Notes under the pieces: generated by a model | Seen by the model: only the letters and a program-made list of their open reading frames with translations | The model's database searches: none | Told to the model about the DNA's origin: nothing | Program-made: the position numbers and the translations under genes | Shown here: piece by piece, positions 32,535-33,892 of the stretch | Position numbering within the stretch: the first letter of the stretch is position 1 | Layout of the letters: each line of letters opens with the position of its first letter | Source: Deltaproteobacteria bacterium | GTDB taxonomy: Bacteria; Desulfobacterota; Desulfuromonadia; Desulfuromonadales; Geopsychrobacteraceae | Reading direction: 5' to 3' | Assembly (NCBI GenBank): GCA_024280485.1 | Contig: JAJRQB010000146.1 | Coordinates: forward strand, 1 to 33,892 | DNA: 33,892 bases

Positions 32535-33314
32535 ATGGCCGGATCTGAACATATTCAGCAGCCGCGTAAGCGGCTGTTTATTCTTCTACTGGCGATCGGT
32601 GGACTGTTGGTGCTGGTGCTGGCTTTTCTACTCTGGTGGGTGCCGAGTGTCGGGCTGGAGAATATACATCCGGTGCTGCCGGTTGTATTCGGCGTTTTTC
32701 TGATGATCCTGGTGCTCTTTATTGTTGGCAGCCTCGGTCTGTTGGTTTTGACCCTCTTGACCGGGCGTGACCTGTTTTTGCTTCAGTCATTGCGCGGGCT
32801 GGTGGTCCGCTATCTCTTCCCGGCGATCACCTCCCTCGGTAAGTTGTTCGGTGTTGACCGCGATATTTTGCAGCGTTCATTTATTGTTCTCAACAATCAA
32901 CTGGTCCATACCCGCAGGTTACGCGTTCCTGCCGAGCGGACCTTGATTCTGTTGCCGCACTGTATCCAGATGTCTGACTGTGCAATCAAGATTACCGGCG
33001 ATGTTGAAAAGTGTGTGAGGTGTGGCAAATGCGATATTAGCGGTCTGCTCGAGCTCGCTCAAAAATTCGGCATCGAAATGGCGGTTGCCACGGGAGGGAC
33101 TCTGGCTCGCAAACTTATTGTTGAGAAGCGTCCGAAATTGATCGTGGCGGTTGCCTGTGAGCGAGATTTAACTTCGGGTATCCGTGATGCCTACCCGCTG
33201 CCGGTAGTTGGTATCCTCAACAAGCGCCTGAACGGCCCTTGTTTCAATACCACTATCCTGCTCCCCGAGGTTGAGCAGGTGTTGGAGGAGTATGTCATCC
33301 CCGCAGTAGGGTGA
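32535..33314 (+). CDS. DUF116 membrane protein with Cys-rich motif
   Basis: This is a 259-residue protein with two N-terminal transmembrane helices (about 14-36 and 45-77). A cytoplasmic DUF116 domain contains LPHCIQMSDC, CVRCGKC and AVACERDL, so six or more cysteines suited to an iron-sulfur cluster. Other family segments are EMAVATGGTLARKLI and PVVGILNKRLNGPC. DUF116 proteins occur mainly in anaerobes and archaea; function unknown. Location after def-fmt suggests, but does not prove, a role near translation or membrane-protein biogenesis. Confidence 0.87.
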   Translation: MAGSEHIQQPRKRLFILLLAIGGLLVLVLAFLLWWVPSVGLENIHPVLPVVFGVFLMILVLFIVGSLGLLVLTLLTGRDLFLLQSLRGLVVRYLFPAITSLGKLFGVDRDILQRSFIVLNNQLVHTRRLRVPAERTLILLPHCIQMSDCAIKITGDVEKCVRCGKCDISGLLELAQKFGIEMAVATGGTLARKLIVEKRPKLIVAVACERDLTSGIRDAYPLPVVGILNKRLNGPCFNTTILLPEVEQVLEEYVIPAVG

Positions 33315-33363
33315 TTTTCACAGTCTCAGAAAAAGAAATAATGGAAGATAAAGGTATAGCAAG

Positions 33364-33892
33364 ATGAATACAGCAAAAACTGTCATGCTGATGACCCTCC
33401 TGACTCTGGTGCTGGTCTTTTTGGGTGGTGCCCTTGGTGGACAGGGCGGTGCCCTCATTGCTCTGGTGATGGCCGCAGTAATGAATCTCGGTTCCTATTG
33501 GTTTTCCGACAAGATCGTGGTCAAGATGTATCGCGGAAAAGAGGTTCTGAGCGGAACTTTATACGAAGTTGTTGCCGAGCTTTGCCAACGTAACCAGTTG
33601 GCCATGCCAAAGGTCTACGTCCTGCCGCAACCTACTCCCAACGCCTTTGCTACCGGGCGCAATCCTGAACATGCTGTCGTTGCTGCGACCGAAGGGATTC
33701 TGCAGGTTCTCTCGCGCGACGAGTTGATGGGGGTCATGGCGCATGAACTGGCCCATGTGCAGAACCGCGATATTCTGATCGGCTCGATCGCAGCGACCAT
33801 TGCTGGTGCGATCAGTTGGCTGGCTCATATGGCTCAATGGTCGATGATCTTTGGTGGTGGGCGCGATGATGAAGACAGCAACCCGCTGGCGA
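33364..33892 (+). CDS. htpX: Protease HtpX homologue (partial, cut by right edge)
   Basis: This is the first 176 codons of an M48 membrane zinc metalloprotease. The N-terminal hydrophobic helices are at about 5-24 and 28-45, then SYWFSDKIVVKMYRGKEV. The peptidase part includes MPKVYVLPQPTPNAFATGRN, a strong HtpX signature, and the zinc motif HELAH at 127-131 (H127, E128, H131). HtpX is an inner-membrane protease that degrades misfolded membrane proteins. AAAGG lies about 9-10 bases before the ATG at 33364. It follows the DUF116 gene by 49 bases. The frame is open at the window end. Confidence 0.94.
   Translation, partial: MNTAKTVMLMTLLTLVLVFLGGALGGQGGALIALVMAAVMNLGSYWFSDKIVVKMYRGKEVLSGTLYEVVAELCQRNQLAMPKVYVLPQPTPNAFATGRNPEHAVVAATEGILQVLSRDELMGVMAHELAHVQNRDILIGSIAATIAGAISWLAHMAQWSMIFGGGRDDEDSNPLA

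Noticed and set aside
1-33892. CRISPR array, prophage, transposase or integron
   Set aside because: No regularly spaced direct repeats and no recombinase, capsid or transposase reading frames were seen.

Overview
The window is a gene-dense bacterial chromosome segment with about thirty complete protein genes. A gene starts at the left edge and runs out of the window (minus strand), and an htpX homologue is cut by the right edge. I see no rRNA, tRNA, CRISPR array, transposase, integrase or phage gene. Gene content suggests a Gram-negative anaerobe of the Desulfuromonadales/Geobacterales type (former Deltaproteobacteria): a def-fmt-DUF116-htpX run, an ACT-domain malic enzyme, PilZ, DUF748 and DUF2799 envelope proteins, large orphan sensor kinases, and a gene that only makes sense if UGA is read as selenocysteine. 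This placement is inference; no marker gene is present.

Layout. 1-6.4 kb: minus-strand envelope block, with a left-edge gene start, a PilZ protein, an M23 peptidase, a giant DUF748/AsmA-like protein and undecaprenyl-diphosphatase UppP. 6.4-8.1 kb: an AT-rich intergenic region with an 18-bp perfect inverted repeat, then a plus-strand protein fusing two complete CDP-alcohol phosphatidyltransferase domains. 8.1-11.6 kb: minus-strand alpha/beta hydrolase, a sensor-only membrane protein and an ABC exporter. 11.6-11.9 kb: a long imperfect hairpin of about 165 nt. 11.9-14.8 kb: DUF309 protein, Ada-like AraC/O6-methylguanine methyltransferase, a stand-alone archaeal-type threonyl-tRNA editing domain, and a ZIP metal transporter. 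14.8-15.6 kb: an 800-base gap holding an orphan intrinsic terminator. 15.6-18.2 kb: a sensor histidine kinase, then a small ArsC/Spx-like selenoprotein with its own terminator. 18.2-25.1 kb: dihydroorotate-dehydrogenase-like flavoprotein, ACT-malic enzyme, DUF554 protein, then a plus-strand run of PNPOx-like protein, Gate-domain membrane protein (apparently frameshifted), folA, SIMPL lipoprotein and a His-rich membrane protein. 25.3-28.6 kb: DUF2799 lipoprotein, HAMP sensor kinase, DUF302 protein. 28.6-33.9 kb: plus-strand TatD hydrolase, tcdA, TauE/SafE exporter, then def-fmt-DUF116-htpX behind a good sigma-70-type promoter.

How the genes fit together. Most encode housekeeping or envelope functions: lipid carrier recycling, phospholipid headgroup synthesis, cell-wall hydrolysis, tRNA quality control and modification, translation initiation and N-terminal processing, and membrane-protein quality control. 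The two kinases have no adjacent response regulator.

Most worth a second look: (1) the selenoprotein at 17780-18118, which standard gene callers would miss or truncate; (2) the double CDP-alcohol phosphatidyltransferase; (3) the long hairpin at 11640-11804 and the perfect inverted repeat at 6620-6669; (4) the isolated ThrRS editing domain; (5) the one-base frame break at the start of the Gate-domain gene.
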